Part shown: one piece after another, positions 1 to 9,201 of the stretch
Position numbering within the stretch: position 1 is the first letter of the stretch
Layout of the letters: each line of letters begins with the position of its first letter
Source: Sphingomonas sp. Leaf9
GTDB lineage: Bacteria > Pseudomonadota > Alphaproteobacteria > Sphingomonadales > Sphingomonadaceae
Direction of reading: 5' to 3'
NCBI RefSeq assembly: GCF_001421355.1
Contig: NZ_LMKC01000002.1
Span: 679,720 to 743,719, forward strand
DNA: 64,000 bases
Notes under the pieces: model-generated
Database searches by the model: none
What the model was told of the DNA's origin: nothing
What the model saw: the letters and a program-made list of their open reading frames with translations, nothing else
Program-made: the position numbers and the translations under genes

Positions 1-1
1 C

Positions 2-250
2 TATGGCGATTACGATCGCGTGGTCACGGTGCTGGAGGCGGCGGTTGCGGCGCATCCCTATATCGCGGGCGATCGCTTCACGGCGGCGGACGTCTATGTC
101 GGGTCGCACGTCATGTGGGGTACGCAGTTCGGGACGTTGCCGAAGCTGGACGCGTTCACTGCCTATCTTGGACGACTGTTGGACCGGCCGGCCTATGCCC
201 GCGCCAGTGCGCTGGACGACGCGGCGGTGGCGGAGATGCAGGCGGCGTAA
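2..250 (+). CDS. Glutathione S-transferase family protein, C-terminal part
   Basis: The gene is cut by the left edge, so only about 82 C-terminal residues are present. They look like the all-helical C-terminal domain of a cytosolic GST. The stretch AGDRFTAADVYVGSHV matches the family's N-capping box and hydrophobic staple (G-x-x-F/L-T-x-A-D). The thioredoxin-fold glutathione-binding domain lies outside the window, so class and substrate cannot be judged. The frame has no start in the window and ends at a TAA followed at once by a palindromic repeat. Confidence 0.75.
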   Translation, partial: YGDYDRVVTVLEAAVAAHPYIAGDRFTAADVYVGSHVMWGTQFGTLPKLDAFTAYLGRLLDRPAYARASALDDAAVAEMQAA

Positions 251-285
251 CGCGCGTTTGTCCGCAGAACTGCGCTAGGCAAGCT

Positions 286-316
286 CCGTCACCCCGGATC
301 AAGTCCGGGGTGACGG
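286..316. repeat. Palindromic intergenic repeat (GTCACCCCGG type)
   Basis: This is a perfect 13-bp inverted repeat, CCGTCACCCCGGA / TCCGGGGTGACGG, around a 5-nt loop TCAAG. It sits between the convergent GST and cyclophilin genes. The same core recurs as a pair of arms at 26593-26676, so it looks like a dispersed REP-type element. At RNA level it would also fold and could end transcription from either side, but there is no T-run. Confidence 0.75.
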
Positions 317-322
317 CGTGGC

Positions 323-973
323 TCAACGCCGCACATTGATCAGCCAGACCTTCGGCTGACCGGTCGGCTGCGGTTTCCCGTCCAGACGCCGCGCGCGCAG
401 GATGCGGACGGGATCGAGGATCATCTGGCCCTTCATCGCGTCCGATCCGCCGCCGGTCGGCTTGGCGAGGATGCGCTTGACCACGTCCATGCCACCGACG
501 ACCCGCCCGAACGCGGCGTAACCGGCAAAGTCGCCCTTCGCATCCATGCTGGGCATCGCGCCGACCAGCAGGACGAAATTGCCACCCGCCGAATTGGCTT
601 CGGGTCGCCTGGCCATCGAGATCGCGCCGTCGACATGGCGGACGCCGGTCTTGTCGGTGCGTTCATGGGGGAAGGGGGGCAGGATGCGGCGGGCATCGGT
701 GCGGATGCCGCCCTGCACGAACCCCAGCTTCGGATCGGCCTTGCGCCGCGCCGACCGATAGAAATCGGTATCGTCGAACCGGCCATCATCGACATAAGCG
801 AGGAAGTTCTTCGACGTCGCCGGCGCGCGCCTTAGATCCAACGCGACGATGATCGATCCGACGTTGGTGTCGATCTTCACCCGGACATAGCCGGGCGTGG
901 CGCGGGTGGCGGATTGGGCGGACGCCGGCGCGGCAAAGGCCAGCAGGAACAGGGCAAGCAGGATACGCATCAT
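323..973 (-). CDS. Periplasmic peptidyl-prolyl cis-trans isomerase, cyclophilin type
   Basis: A 216-residue protein with an N-terminal signal peptide (MMRILLALFLLAFAAPASAQS). The mature part is a cyclophilin-like domain: it opens with VKIDTNVGSIIVALD, then TSKNFLAYVDDGRFDDTDFYR, and later SMARRPEANSAGGNFVLLVG and YAAFGRVVGGMDVVKRI. These correspond to the strands and active-site loop of bacterial PpiA-like enzymes. It probably speeds proline isomerisation during folding of exported proteins. The catalytic Arg-Phe and Gln pattern is only partly conserved, as in many short bacterial cyclophilins. It stands alone, convergent with the upstream GST gene. Confidence 0.85.
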   Translation of the reverse strand: MMRILLALFLLAFAAPASAQSATRATPGYVRVKIDTNVGSIIVALDLRRAPATSKNFLAYVDDGRFDDTDFYRSARRKADPKLGFVQGGIRTDARRILPPFPHERTDKTGVRHVDGAISMARRPEANSAGGNFVLLVGAMPSMDAKGDFAGYAAFGRVVGGMDVVKRILAKPTGGGSDAMKGQMILDPVRILRARRLDGKPQPTGQPKVWLINVRR

Positions 974-1010
974 CGCCCCCTAACGCCCGAAGCCGCCGGG
1001 CGGAAGCGCG

Positions 1011-1466
1011 TCAGTCCGCCTGCATCGCGGCATATTCGGCCAGCAGCGGGCCGAACGCCTCCGTCGGCGGAAAACCGGGATAGCGGTGTCGGGCCGGCGT
1101 CGTCGCCCATGGCAGCGCTTCGTCGGTCCAAGTGTCGATGAACGGCGCGAAGCCCTCCGGCTGGTCGAGTGAACCCACACGGACATTGGTGAAGCCGGGA
1201 TCGGGTTCGATCCGGGTGAACAGCCAGCTTTTGCAATGGTCGCAATGATGATGCCGGACCTGTTCGCTGTGCAGTCCGCCGATCACGGTCGCGCCGGTCA
1301 CGTGCAACGCGGTACTCGGCACTGCGACGCTCAATGAAAAGGCGCTGCCCGACATCTGCCGGCATCCGCGACAATGGCACGCCATGGTCATCATCGGCGC
1401 GGCATCGATCCGCAGGCGCACCCGCCCGCAACGGCAGCCGCCTTCGATCGGCAGGGCAGGGGGCAT
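1011..1466 (-). CDS. GFA family (glutathione-dependent formaldehyde-activating-like) protein
   Basis: A 151-residue protein with the GFA/CENP-V zinc fold. The zinc-ligand motifs are in order: GGCRCGRVRL near the N-terminus, ACHCRGCRQMSG about 20 residues later, and HHCDHCKSW in the middle. The family is named after an S-hydroxymethylglutathione-forming activity, but most members have unknown substrates. An upstream in-frame ATG would add 49 basic residues that do not resemble the family, so the start at 1466 (MPPALPIEGG) is preferred. It is divergent from the MAPEG gene at 1543. Confidence 0.8.
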   Translation of the reverse strand: MPPALPIEGGCRCGRVRLRIDAAPMMTMACHCRGCRQMSGSAFSLSVAVPSTALHVTGATVIGGLHSEQVRHHHCDHCKSWLFTRIEPDPGFTNVRVGSLDQPEGFAPFIDTWTDEALPWATTPARHRYPGFPPTEAFGPLLAEYAAMQAD

Positions 1467-1542
1467 CGCATCACTCCGTTGGCGTGAAAGACCGCCCCGG
1501 TATAGACTGCGCATAGAGGGCGACAACAGGGGTGGGCGAACG

Positions 1543-1974
1543 ATGATGATGGCGCGGGCGATCCTGTGGCCGACCTTTGCACTGGTCGCGCTGATTTTCC
1601 TGGTCGGCATCACGCTATTGCAGGCGCGGATCGGGCATATGCGGCGGCAGCGTCCGCGTGCGGCGGACCTGGCCGGTGGTGATGCGACTCGCGCCTATTT
1701 CCGCCCGGTCGAACGGCCTGCCGCCAATCTGGCGAATCTGTTCGAGATGCCGGTGCTGTATTTTGCGCTGGTGCCGCTGCTGCTGGTCACCGGCCTCGCC
1801 ACGCTGGCGCAGGTGGCGCTTGCCTGGGCCTATGTCGCCGTCCGTGCGGGGTACAGCATCGCGCACATCACCGGCCGGGTGCGGCCACGCTTCGTCCTGT
1901 TCCTTGTGTCGAACGGGGTGCTGGGCGCGATGTGGGTGGGATTTGCGATCGATATCGGCTTTTCGGCACGCTGA
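1543..1974 (+). CDS. MAPEG family membrane protein
   Basis: A 143-residue protein with about four transmembrane segments. An N-terminal helix is followed by a cytoplasmic loop holding the ERPAANLANLFEMPVLYFAL signature of MAPEG proteins (membrane-associated proteins in eicosanoid and glutathione metabolism). Two more hydrophobic stretches follow, and RAGYSIAHIT matches the conserved R-x-x-Y/H-I/L-x-x-x segment. The bacterial function is unknown; glutathione transferase-like activity is possible. The chosen ATG is the first of three tandem Met codons; a longer in-frame extension would overlap the divergent GFA gene and is unlikely. Confidence 0.8.
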   Translation: MMMARAILWPTFALVALIFLVGITLLQARIGHMRRQRPRAADLAGGDATRAYFRPVERPAANLANLFEMPVLYFALVPLLLVTGLATLAQVALAWAYVAVRAGYSIAHITGRVRPRFVLFLVSNGVLGAMWVGFAIDIGFSAR

Positions 1975-2032
1975 CGCACCGGAACGGCGGGCGCTACGCG
2001 ACGTTGGAGTCGCATCCTATTGGAGATTTGCC

Positions 2033-2299
2033 ATGGTCCGTTTCGCCGCCGCCTTGCCCGTCCTTGCCCTGCTCGGCGCCTGTGGTGGACAGGAGATCGT
2101 GACGACCAACGATGCGAACGTCGCGTCGAACGACGCCTATGCCAACGCGGCCTTCCGCAACGATGGCGAGGTCGGCAACGAGATGATCGCGATCAACCCG
2201 ATGGAGACCGAGGCCAATTCGGTGACGACCGCCGGTGATGCGATGATGGGCAATACGCCCGACGGGATGAACGCGACCATGGGCAACGCCGCGAACTGA
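2033..2299 (+). CDS. Small putative lipoprotein
   Basis: An 88-residue protein beginning MVRFAAALPVLALLGACGG. The LLGAC lipobox predicts cleavage by signal peptidase II and lipid attachment at Cys17. The rest is low-complexity, rich in Asn, Ala, Asp and Met, with repeated NDAN/SNDAYANA-like segments and no recognisable domain. The start is preceded by TTGGAG at a good distance. It lies directly before the ribosomal promoter at 2339. Function unknown. Confidence 0.6.
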   Translation: MVRFAAALPVLALLGACGGQEIVTTNDANVASNDAYANAAFRNDGEVGNEMIAINPMETEANSVTTAGDAMMGNTPDGMNATMGNAAN

Positions 2300-2338
2300 T
2301 CGCGCCTGCATGGGCCTGTGGAGGTCCGCCGCGTGCCA

Positions 2339-2367
2339 TTGACCGATCGGGGGCGCATCGGTATAGG
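2339..2367 (+). promoter_or_regulatory. Probable sigma-70 promoter of the rpsL (str) operon
   Basis: TTGACC and TATAGG are separated by exactly 17 nt, which is close to the housekeeping consensus. Transcription from about 2375 would give a leader of about 165 nt before rpsL. No classical leader peptide was recognised in that leader. Confidence 0.6.
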
Positions 2368-2538
2368 CCGCGCGTCCCACTGGGTCGGCGTCCTAGCCGT
2401 CGTCGGCCTGCATGTGGGTTCAAAGAGCTGAACATTGCTGGAGACATCGGCCCCGAGGGTTTGCGCCCACGTGGCCTTTGCGCATTTCTGACAGGAACGG
2501 CTCCGGCAAAGTAACCGCAAGATAAGGTGAAGGGCTTC

Positions 2539-2910
2539 ATGCCGACGATCAACCAGCTGGTCCGCAAGGGCCGCGAACCGCAGAAGGCCAAGTCGAAGGT
2601 CCCTGCGATGGACCAGAACCCGCAGAAGCGCGGTGTCTGCACCCGCGTCTACACGACGACTCCGAAGAAGCCGAACTCGGCACTGCGCAAGGTGGCCAAG
2701 GTTCGCCTGACCAACCAGCGCGAAGTCATCAGCTACATTCCGGGTGAAGGCCACAACCTTCAGGAACACTCGGTCGTGCTGATCCGCGGCGGTCGTGTGC
2801 GCGATCTTCCCGGCGTTCGCTACCACGTCCTGCGCGGCGTGCTCGATACGCAGGGTGTCAAGGATCGCCGCCAGTCGCGTTCGAAGTACGGCGCCAAGCG
2901 TCCGAAGTGA
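2539..2910 (+). CDS. rpsL: 30S ribosomal protein S12
   Basis: A 123-residue S12 of the usual length, part of the 30S decoding centre. Conserved segments are present: [19 protein letters not shown] and [15 protein letters not shown]. Lys43 and the Lys before PGVRYH, positions where streptomycin-resistance changes arise, are wild type, so this copy should be drug-sensitive. An in-frame GTG 12 nt upstream is possible, but the ATG giving [11 protein letters not shown] matches the family start. It is the first gene of the str operon. Confidence 0.97.
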   Translation: MPTINQLVRKGREPQKAKSKVPAMDQNPQKRGVCTRVYTTTPKKPNSALRKVAKVRLTNQREVISYIPGEGHNLQEHSVVLIRGGRVRDLPGVRYHVLRGVLDTQGVKDRRQSRSKYGAKRPK

Positions 2911-3009
2911 TCCTGTGCCGCGCTGATCGCCAGCGCGGCCTGAGATCCATCTACCCCCAGTAAGCCCCCGACGGGTTCGGGAACCGGCTGAAGATTGAAG
3001 GAATATCTG

Positions 3010-3480
3010 ATGGCTCGTCGTCGTCGTCCCGAAAAGCGGGAAATCCTGCCTGATCCCGTATACGGGGATGAGGTTCTGACCAAGTTCATGAATTCGGTGA
3101 TGCTGGACGGCAAGAAGTCCGTCGCCGAAGGCATCGTCTATTCGGCATTCGAAACCGTCGAGAGCCGCGCGAAGCGCGACCCGCTGGGCGTGTTCCACGA
3201 TGCGCTGAACAACGTGAAGCCGAACATCGAAGTGCGTTCGCGCCGCGTCGGTGGTGCGACGTACCAGGTCCCGGTCGAAGTCCGCTTCGAACGCGCCCAG
3301 GCACTCGCCATCCGCTGGCTGATCGCCTCGGCCCGCAACCGCAGCGAGAACACCATGTCGGCCCGCCTGTCGGGTGAGCTGATGGACGCTGCCAACAACC
3401 GCGGCAACGCCGTTAAGAAGCGCGAAGACACGCACCGCATGGCGGAAGCGAACCGCGCCTTCTCGCACTACCGCTGGTAA
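3010..3480 (+). CDS. rpsG: 30S ribosomal protein S7
   Basis: A 156-residue S7, the primary 16S rRNA-binding protein that organises the 30S head. Typical segments are [18 protein letters not shown] at the start and the helix-rich [24 protein letters not shown] C-terminus. The ATG at 3010 is preferred over an in-frame upstream Met because it gives the conserved MARRR start and follows a GAAGGA ribosome site. A GCCGCGCTG/CAGCGCGGC hairpin lies between it and rpsL. Confidence 0.97.
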   Translation: MARRRRPEKREILPDPVYGDEVLTKFMNSVMLDGKKSVAEGIVYSAFETVESRAKRDPLGVFHDALNNVKPNIEVRSRRVGGATYQVPVEVRFERAQALAIRWLIASARNRSENTMSARLSGELMDAANNRGNAVKKREDTHRMAEANRAFSHYRW

Positions 3481-3523
3481 GCTCAGGCGGTGGCTTTTCA
3501 CCGCTGAACTAACCGCCTATATC

Positions 3524-3555
3524 GTGGGGAGCGGGCGTCATGCCTCGCTCCCCAC
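3524..3555 (+). promoter_or_regulatory. Hairpin in the rpsG-fusA gap
   Basis: A perfect 10-bp inverted repeat, GTGGGGAGCG / CGCTCCCCAC, encloses a 12-nt loop, 20 nt before the fusA start. There is no T-run, so an RNA stability or translational role for fusA is more likely than termination. The role is inferred. Confidence 0.5.
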
Positions 3556-3575
3556 ATTGCTAAGGAAGCACGATC

Positions 3576-5669
3576 ATGGCCCGCAGCCATCCGCTCGAAC
3601 GGTATCGTAACATCGGCATCATGGCGCACATCGACGCCGGCAAGACGACCACCACCGAGCGTATTCTTTACTACACCGGCAAGTCCTACAAGATCGGCGA
3701 AGTGCACGAAGGCACCGCCACCATGGACTGGATGGAGCAGGAGCAGGAACGCGGCATCACCATCACCTCGGCGGCAACCACCTGCAAGTGGCGCGCTGAA
3801 GAGGGCAAGGGTGAAGAGCACCTGATCAACATCATCGACACCCCCGGCCACGTCGACTTCACGATCGAAGTCGAACGTTCGCTGCGCGTGCTCGACGGTG
3901 CGGTCGCCTGTTTCGACGGCGTTGCCGGCGTGGAGCCGCAGTCGGAAACCGTGTGGCGTCAGGCCGACAAGTACGGCGTGCCGCGCATGTGCTTCGTCAA
4001 CAAGCTCGACCGTACCGGCGCCGACTTCTATTTCTGCGTCGACTCGATCATCGAACGCCTCGGTGCGCGTCCGGCGGTCCTATATCTCCCGATCGGTATC
4101 GAAGGTGGCTTCAAGGGCCTGGTCGACCTGGTCGAGAACCGCGCGATCATCTGGCTCGAAGAGTCGCTGGGCGCGAAGTTCGAATATCAGGACATTCCGG
4201 AAGACATGAAGGAAAAGGCTGCGAAGTATCGCAGCGACCTGATCGAAATGGCCGTCGAGCAGGACGACGACCTGATGGAAGCCTATCTCGAAGGCAATGA
4301 ACCGTCGGTCGCCGATCTGAAGAAGCTGATCCGCAAGGGCACGCTTGGCATGCAGTTCGTGCCGATCGTCTGCGGTTCGGCGTTCAAGAACAAGGGCGTG
4401 CAGCCGCTGCTCGACGCCGTGGTCGACTATCTGCCGTCGCCGCTGGACATTCCGGACGTGCAGGGCGTGAAGCTCGACGGCGAGACCCCGGATTCGCGTC
4501 CGGCCGCCGACGATGCGCCGATGTCGCTGCTGGCGTTCAAGATCATGAACGATCCGTTCGTCGGCTCGCTCACCTTCGCCCGCATCTATTCGGGTACGCT
4601 GACCAAGGGCGGCTACCTGAACTCGGTGAAGGACAAGAAGGAAAAGATCGGCCGTATGCTCCTCATGCACGCGAACTCGCGTGAGGACATCGACGAGGCG
4701 CGCGCCGGTGACATCGTCGCCATCGCGGGTCTGAAGGAAACGACGACCGGCGACACGCTGTGCGACGCTTCGAACCCGATCATCCTCGAGCGCATGGAGT
4801 TCCCGGAACCCGTCATCGAGCTGTCAGTGGAACCGAAGACCAAGGCCGACCAGGAAAAGATGGGCATCGCGCTCAACCGCCTGGCTGCCGAGGATCCCTC
4901 GTTCCGCGTGTCGACCGATCACGAATCGGGCCAGACGATCATCAAGGGCATGGGTGAACTTCACCTCGAAATCCTCGTCGATCGCATGAAGCGCGAGTTC
5001 AAGGTGGAAGCGAACGTCGGTGCGCCGCAGGTGGCGTATCGCGAATATCTCGCCAAGCCGGTCGAGCTGACCTACACCCACAAGAAGCAGTCGGGTGGTT
5101 CGGGCCAGTTCGGCGAAGTGAAGGTGAAGGTCATCCCGGGCGAGCGTGGCACCGGCTACCAGTTCTTCGACGAGATCAAGGGCGGCAACATCCCGCGCGA
5201 ATATATCCCGTCGGTGGAAAAGGGCATGCGCGAGACGGCACAGACCGGTTCGCTGATCGGCTTTCCGATCATCGACTTCGAAGTGCACCTGATCGACGGC
5301 AAGTACCACGATGTCGACTCGTCGGCGCTGGCGTTCGAAATCTGCGCCCGTGGCGCGATGCGCGAAGCGGCCCAGAAGGCCGGCATCAAGCTGCTCGAGC
5401 CGATCATGAAGGTCGAGGTCGTGACCCCGGAAGACTATCTGGGCGATGTCATCGGCGACATGAACAGCCGTCGTGGCCAGATCCAGGGCACCGACAGCCG
5501 CGGCAACGCGCAGACCGTCGAAGCGATGGTCCCGCTGGCCAACATGTTCGGCTATGTGAACCAGCTCCGCTCGTTCACGCAGGGCCGCGCGCAATACTCG
5601 ATGCAGTTCTCGCACTATGACGAAGTGCCGCAGAACGTTGCCGACGAAGTGAAGGCTAAGATGGCCTGA
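3576..5669 (+). CDS. fusA: Elongation factor G
   Basis: A 697-residue translational GTPase that drives tRNA-mRNA translocation and, with the recycling factor, ribosome recycling. The GTPase motifs are visible: P-loop AHIDAGKT (residues 17-24), the switch region [19 protein letters not shown], and [10 protein letters not shown]. Domains II to V follow, with [20 protein letters not shown] (domain IV entry) and [20 protein letters not shown] near the end. Full length, in the str operon, with AAGGA ahead of the ATG. Confidence 0.98.
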   Translation: MARSHPLERYRNIGIMAHIDAGKTTTTERILYYTGKSYKIGEVHEGTATMDWMEQEQERGITITSAATTCKWRAEEGKGEEHLINIIDTPGHVDFTIEVERSLRVLDGAVACFDGVAGVEPQSETVWRQADKYGVPRMCFVNKLDRTGADFYFCVDSIIERLGARPAVLYLPIGIEGGFKGLVDLVENRAIIWLEESLGAKFEYQDIPEDMKEKAAKYRSDLIEMAVEQDDDLMEAYLEGNEPSVADLKKLIRKGTLGMQFVPIVCGSAFKNKGVQPLLDAVVDYLPSPLDIPDVQGVKLDGETPDSRPAADDAPMSLLAFKIMNDPFVGSLTFARIYSGTLTKGGYLNSVKDKKEKIGRMLLMHANSREDIDEARAGDIVAIAGLKETTTGDTLCDASNPIILERMEFPEPVIELSVEPKTKADQEKMGIALNRLAAEDPSFRVSTDHESGQTIIKGMGELHLEILVDRMKREFKVEANVGAPQVAYREYLAKPVELTYTHKKQSGGSGQFGEVKVKVIPGERGTGYQFFDEIKGGNIPREYIPSVEKGMRETAQTGSLIGFPIIDFEVHLIDGKYHDVDSSALAFEICARGAMREAAQKAGIKLLEPIMKVEVVTPEDYLGDVIGDMNSRRGQIQGTDSRGNAQTVEAMVPLANMFGYVNQLRSFTQGRAQYSMQFSHYDEVPQNVADEVKAKMA

Positions 5670-5676
5670 GGCGCAC

Positions 5677-5698
5677 GGGGCTAAGCCAGCTTAGCCCC
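5677..5698 (+). terminator. Hairpin after fusA
   Basis: GGGGCTAAGC and GCTTAGCCCC form a perfect 10-bp inverted repeat with only 2 nt between the arms, 8 nt after the fusA stop. It has no T-run. It may protect the fusA 3' end or cause partial termination before tuf. Confidence 0.45.
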
Positions 5699-5710
5699 GA
5701 GACGCCGAAA

Positions 5711-5770
5711 GGCCGGCCGGCGGGGCGGTCGCACGACCGTCCCGTCCGACGACGAATTTACTTCGTCGTC
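5711..5770 (+). ncRNA. Two-hairpin structured element, copy 1 (fusA-tuf gap)
   Basis: The element reads GGCCGGCCGGC, then a 10-bp hairpin (GGGGCGGTCG/CGACCGTCCC), then GTCCGACGAC, then a 9-bp hairpin (GACGACGAA/TTCGTCGTC) that shares GACGAC with the linker. The same two linker sequences, with different hairpins between and after them, occur at 22012-22063 between rpoA and rplQ. Conserved linkers with changed stems suggest a structured RNA or a mobile REP-like unit. Unknown family. Confidence 0.5.
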
Positions 5771-5816
5771 CTGTCCCCGGTTCGGGGGCTGGCATTACGA
5801 AACAACACCCGCTAAA

Positions 5817-5836
5817 GGGCCGCGTTCGCGTGGCCC
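5817..5836 (+). promoter_or_regulatory. TTCG-capped hairpin before tuf
   Basis: GGGCCGCG-TTCG-CGTGGCCC gives an 8-bp stem (one G-U pair) capped by a very stable UUCG tetraloop, 34 nt ahead of the tuf start. A small CCCCG/CGGGG hairpin lies at 5775-5787. Together they make a heavily folded tuf leader. Confidence 0.45.
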
Positions 5837-5870
5837 CGGCGGCACCGAATTCGAATCAGAAGGTAGGAAA

Positions 5871-7064
5871 ATGGCTAAGGCAAAATTCGAGCGGAACAAG
5901 CCGCACCTCAACATCGGCACCATCGGTCACGTCGACCACGGCAAGACCTCGCTGACCGCCGCGATCACCAAGGTGCTGGCGGACACGATGGGCGGCGTCG
6001 CCGTCGACTTCGCCAACATCGACAAGGCTCCGGAAGAGCGCGAGCGCGGCATCACCATCTCGACCGCGCACGTCGAGTATGAGACCGCCGCCCGCCACTA
6101 CGCGCACGTCGATTGCCCGGGTCACGCCGACTATGTGAAGAACATGATCACCGGTGCCGCGCAGATGGACGGCGCGATCCTGGTCGTGTCGGCCACCGAC
6201 GGCCCGATGCCGCAGACCAAGGAGCACATCCTGCTCGCCAAGCAGGTCGGCGTTCCCACCATGGTCGTCTTCCTGAACAAGGTCGATCTGGTCGACGACG
6301 AGGAAATCCTCGAACTCGTCGAAATGGAAATCCGCGAAGAACTGTCGAAGCGTGAATTCGACGGCGACAACATTCCGATCATCCGCGGCTCGGCCACCTG
6401 CGCCCTGTCGGGTTCGGACCAGAAGCTGGGCCAGGAAGCCATCCTGGAACTGATGAAGGCCGTTGACGAGTCGATCCCGCAGCCGGAGCGTCCGCTGGAC
6501 AAGCCGTTCATGATGCCGATCGAAGACGTGTTCTCGATCTCGGGTCGTGGTACGGTCGTGACCGGCCGCGTCGAAACCGGCATCGTGAAGGTCGGCGAAG
6601 AAGTCGAAATCGTCGGCATCCACGAATCGGTCCGCAAGACCGTCGTGACCGGCGTCGAAATGTTCCGCAAGCTGCTCGACCAGGGCCAGGCCGGCGACAA
6701 CATCGGCGCGCTGATCCGCGGCGTCGCCCGTGACGAAGTGGAGCGTGGTCAGGTTCTGGCGAAGCCGGGCTCGATCACCCCGCACACCGACTTCCAGTCG
6801 TCGGTGTACGTGCTGTCGAAGGACGAAGGTGGCCGTCACACGCCGTTCTTCGCCAACTATCGTCCGCAGTTCTACTTCCGCACCACGGACGTCACCGGCA
6901 CGATCGAACTGCCGGAAGGCACCGAAATGGTCATGCCGGGCGACGAAGTTGCCCTCGGCGTGAAGCTGATCGCACCGATCGCCATGGACGTCGGCCAGCG
7001 CTTCACCATCCGTGAAGGCGGTCGTACCGTCGGCGCAGGGGTTGTCAGCGGCATCGACAAGTAA
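5871..7064 (+). CDS. tuf: Elongation factor Tu
   Basis: A 397-residue EF-Tu that carries aminoacyl-tRNA to the ribosome. The GTPase motifs are GHVDHGKT (residues 19-26), [19 protein letters not shown] and NKVD. Domain II ([21 protein letters not shown]) and the tRNA-binding domain III ([23 protein letters not shown]) are complete. The ATG follows AGAAGGTAGG. A 201-nt structured gap separates it from fusA, so its level may be set separately. No second tuf copy lies in this window. Confidence 0.98.
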   Translation: MAKAKFERNKPHLNIGTIGHVDHGKTSLTAAITKVLADTMGGVAVDFANIDKAPEERERGITISTAHVEYETAARHYAHVDCPGHADYVKNMITGAAQMDGAILVVSATDGPMPQTKEHILLAKQVGVPTMVVFLNKVDLVDDEEILELVEMEIREELSKREFDGDNIPIIRGSATCALSGSDQKLGQEAILELMKAVDESIPQPERPLDKPFMMPIEDVFSISGRGTVVTGRVETGIVKVGEEVEIVGIHESVRKTVVTGVEMFRKLLDQGQAGDNIGALIRGVARDEVERGQVLAKPGSITPHTDFQSSVYVLSKDEGGRHTPFFANYRPQFYFRTTDVTGTIELPEGTEMVMPGDEVALGVKLIAPIAMDVGQRFTIREGGRTVGAGVVSGIDK

Positions 7065-7082
7065 TATAGCGAATCGAACAGG

Positions 7083-7110
7083 TGGCGGTCCCCGGAGACG
7101 GGGGCCGCCA
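7083..7110 (+). terminator. Hairpin terminator-like structure after tuf
   Basis: TGGCGGTCCCCG and CGGGGGCCGCCA form a 12-bp stem (one G-T pair) around a GAGA loop, followed by TTTGCTATTT. It starts 18 nt after the tuf stop and probably ends or attenuates the str transcript before rpsJ. Confidence 0.6.
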
Positions 7111-7216
7111 TTTGCTATTTATGAGGGCACCTCGCTTGTAGCTGGGGTTTCCACTAAGCCATTCGTTGTTAATCAAGAGCCGTTCCGACGGCCCGCTCTT
7201 TCGCATCGGTAGGACC

Positions 7217-7525
7217 ATGGACAACAATATCCGCATTCGCCTGAAGGCGTTCGACCATCGCGTGCTCGACCAGGCGGCCGGCGACATCGCCGACACCGCG
7301 CGTCGCACCGGCGCCCTGATCCGTGGACCGATCCCGCTGCCCACGCACATCGACAAGTTCACGGTCAACCGCGGCCCGCACATCGACAAGAAGTCGCGCG
7401 AGCAGTTCGAGACCCGCACCTACAAGCGTCTGCTCGACATCGTGCAGCCGACCCCCCAGACCGTGGACGCGCTGATGAAGCTCGACCTCGCGGCAGGGGT
7501 GGACGTAGAGATCAAGCTGGCGTAA
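7217..7525 (+). CDS. rpsJ: 30S ribosomal protein S10 / NusE
   Basis: A 102-residue S10, also the NusE antitermination factor that links ribosome and RNA polymerase through NusB and NusG. Family segments are [14 protein letters not shown] and [29 protein letters not shown]. The ATG at 7217 gives the standard N-terminus; an upstream ATG would add 17 atypical residues. It opens the S10 operon, but a 321-nt gap with a terminator-like hairpin separates it from rplC. Confidence 0.96.
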   Translation: MDNNIRIRLKAFDHRVLDQAAGDIADTARRTGALIRGPIPLPTHIDKFTVNRGPHIDKKSREQFETRTYKRLLDIVQPTPQTVDALMKLDLAAGVDVEIKLA

Positions 7526-7759
7526 TAGCCGCTTGCCGCGACGTAGGGTGATTCCGCCCTGCGTCGCGCTTTCGCTTCCCGTTGGGTTCTTTAGGGCCAC
7601 ACGGTAGAGGCCGGGAAAGCAACCAAAGGGATACCGAACGGCACGACGCTTCCGGGCAAGTGCTGTTGTCCGCGTCCCCGCTATCGTCGATGCAACCCTT
7701 CGGTGGGGAATATCGGCGATGTCTGGCCCTGGCGGGGGCGTGCAGATCGCAAGGGCTGG

Positions 7760-7797
7760 GGCTTCGGAGGCGGGTGACCGCGCACCGGAGCCTTTTT
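7760..7797 (+). terminator. Intrinsic terminator-like attenuator between rpsJ and rplC
   Basis: GGCTTCGG (7760-7767) pairs with CCGGAGCC (7785-7792), and five T residues follow immediately. Inside the loop, GCGG-GTGA-CCGC forms a second stem capped by a GNRA-type loop. This fits an intrinsic terminator, yet the next ten genes depend on read-through. It may be an attenuator of the S10 operon. The rest of the 321-nt gap (7526-7846) holds another hairpin, GCGACGTAGGGTG/CGCCCTGCGTCGC, right after rpsJ, and no convincing gene. Confidence 0.65.
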
Positions 7798-7807
7798 CGT
7801 TAGGCAA

Positions 7808-7826
7808 GCTCGTCGTCAAGACGAGC
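7808..7826 (+). promoter_or_regulatory. Hairpin just ahead of the rplC ribosome site
   Basis: GCTCGTC-GTCAA-GACGAGC is a perfect 7-bp stem with a 5-nt loop. It ends 8 nt before the GGAGGAG ribosome-binding site (7834-7840) of rplC. It could act as part of a translational or anti-terminator structure. Confidence 0.4.
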
Positions 7827-7846
7827 CTCTGTTGGAGGAGTTGGTC

Positions 7847-8572
7847 ATGCGTACTGGTGTGATCGCGAAGAAAATGGGTATGACCCGGCTGTTCCAGGAC
7901 GACGGGCGCCACGTGCCCGTCACCGTCCTGCAGCTGGAAGACGTGCAGGTCGTCGCCCGTCGTGAAATGGACCGTGACGGTTACGTCGCGGTGCAGCTCG
8001 GCGCCGGCGTTGCCAAGGCGAAGAACGTCGCCAAGCCGCAGCGCGGCCATTTCGGCAAGGCCGAAGTGACCCCGAAGGCGCGCGTGGTCGAGTTCCGCGT
8101 TGCGGACGATGCGCTGCTGGATGTCGGTGCCACCATCGGTGCCGACCACTATGTCGCCGGACAGCTGGTCGACGTTTCGGGCCGTACGCAGGGCAAGGGC
8201 TTTGCGGGCGCCATGAAGCGCTGGAACTTCGGCGGTCTGCGCGCCACGCACGGCGTGTCGGTGTCGCACCGTTCGCACGGTTCGACCGGTCAGCGTCAGG
8301 ATCCGGGCAAGGTCTTCAAGAACAAGAAGATGGCCGGCCACATGGGCGACCGTAACCGCACGCAGCAGAACCTGCAGGTCGTGTCGACCGACGTCGAGCG
8401 TGGGCTGATCTTCATCAAGGGTTCGGTTCCCGGCCACAAGGGTAGCTGGCTGACGGTCAAGGACGCGGTGAAGGTCGCGCGCCATGCCGACGCGCCGTAT
8501 CCCGCAGGGCTGAAGAGCGCCAACAGCAACGACGCGGCCGCACCGGCAGCGACCGACGGCCAGGAGGGCTGA
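7847..8572 (+). CDS. rplC: 50S ribosomal protein L3
   Basis: A 241-residue L3, an early 23S rRNA-binding protein near the peptidyl transferase centre. The motif [25 protein letters not shown] holds the Gln methylated by PrmB in other bacteria. The C-terminus carries an Ala/Asn-rich tail of about 20 residues not needed for the fold. The ATG at 7847 lies 6 nt after GGAGGAG; an in-frame start 15 nt upstream would overlap this site, so it is rejected. rplD follows after 2 nt. Confidence 0.97.
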   Translation: MRTGVIAKKMGMTRLFQDDGRHVPVTVLQLEDVQVVARREMDRDGYVAVQLGAGVAKAKNVAKPQRGHFGKAEVTPKARVVEFRVADDALLDVGATIGADHYVAGQLVDVSGRTQGKGFAGAMKRWNFGGLRATHGVSVSHRSHGSTGQRQDPGKVFKNKKMAGHMGDRNRTQQNLQVVSTDVERGLIFIKGSVPGHKGSWLTVKDAVKVARHADAPYPAGLKSANSNDAAAPAATDGQEG

Positions 8573-8574
8573 TC

Positions 8575-9201
8575 ATGAAGGTCAAGGTACAGACCCTCGA
8601 TGCCGTCGAAAGCGGCGATATCGAGCTGAACGACGAGGTGTTCGGCCTCGATCCGCGTGCGGACATCCTGCACCGGGTCGTGACCTGGCAGCTCGAGAAG
8701 CGTCGCGGCACCGCCCGCGGCACCCGCGAGCGCGCCGATGTCGCGCGTTCGGGCAAGAAGCTGGGTCGCCAGAAGGGCGGCGGTGTGGCTCGTCACGGCG
8801 ATCGCCGCGCTCCGGTGTTCATCGGCGGTGGTAAGGCGCACGGCGCCCGCGTCCGCGACTTCAACCCGGGCCTGAACAAGAAGGTTCGCGCTCTGGGCCT
8901 GAAGATGGCGCTGTCGAGCCATGCCAAGGCAGGCTCGCTGGTGGTTCTGGACGGCCTGACCGTCGAGAACGGCAAGACCCAGGTCCTGCTCGGCAACCTC
9001 GCGAAGCTGGGCTTCGGCAAGACCTCGCTGGTCATCGACGGCGACGCGGTGGAAAACACCTTCGCGCTGGCAGCGCGCAACCTCCGTCAGGTCAATGTCC
9101 TGCCGGCCGGTGGTGCCAACGTCTATGACATCCTGAAGCACGACACGCTGGTCCTGACCCGCGCGGCGATCGAAAAGCTGGAGGCCCGCTTCAATGGCTA
9201 A
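8575..9201 (+). CDS. rplD: 50S ribosomal protein L4
   Basis: A 208-residue L4, which lines the peptide exit tunnel. The long basic loop is recognisable ([28 protein letters not shown], with the tunnel tip in it). The C-terminal globular part ends [15 protein letters not shown]. In gamma-proteobacteria L4 is also the S10-operon repressor; whether it acts here is unknown. Its last 8 nt overlap the rplW start, implying translational coupling. Confidence 0.96.
   Translation: MKVKVQTLDAVESGDIELNDEVFGLDPRADILHRVVTWQLEKRRGTARGTRERADVARSGKKLGRQKGGGVARHGDRRAPVFIGGGKAHGARVRDFNPGLNKKVRALGLKMALSSHAKAGSLVVLDGLTVENGKTQVLLGNLAKLGFGKTSLVIDGDAVENTFALAARNLRQVNVLPAGGANVYDILKHDTLVLTRAAIEKLEARFNG

Noticed and set aside
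2137..3501. Long minus-strand open frame (454 codons) opposite rpsL and rpsG
   Set aside because: It is a shadow of two certain ribosomal protein genes; high GC at third positions leaves antisense frames open. The translation resembles no protein family.
7582..7803. Possible 73-residue gene in the rpsJ-rplC gap
   Set aside because: There is no ribosome-binding site, the composition is odd, and it would run through the terminator-like hairpin.
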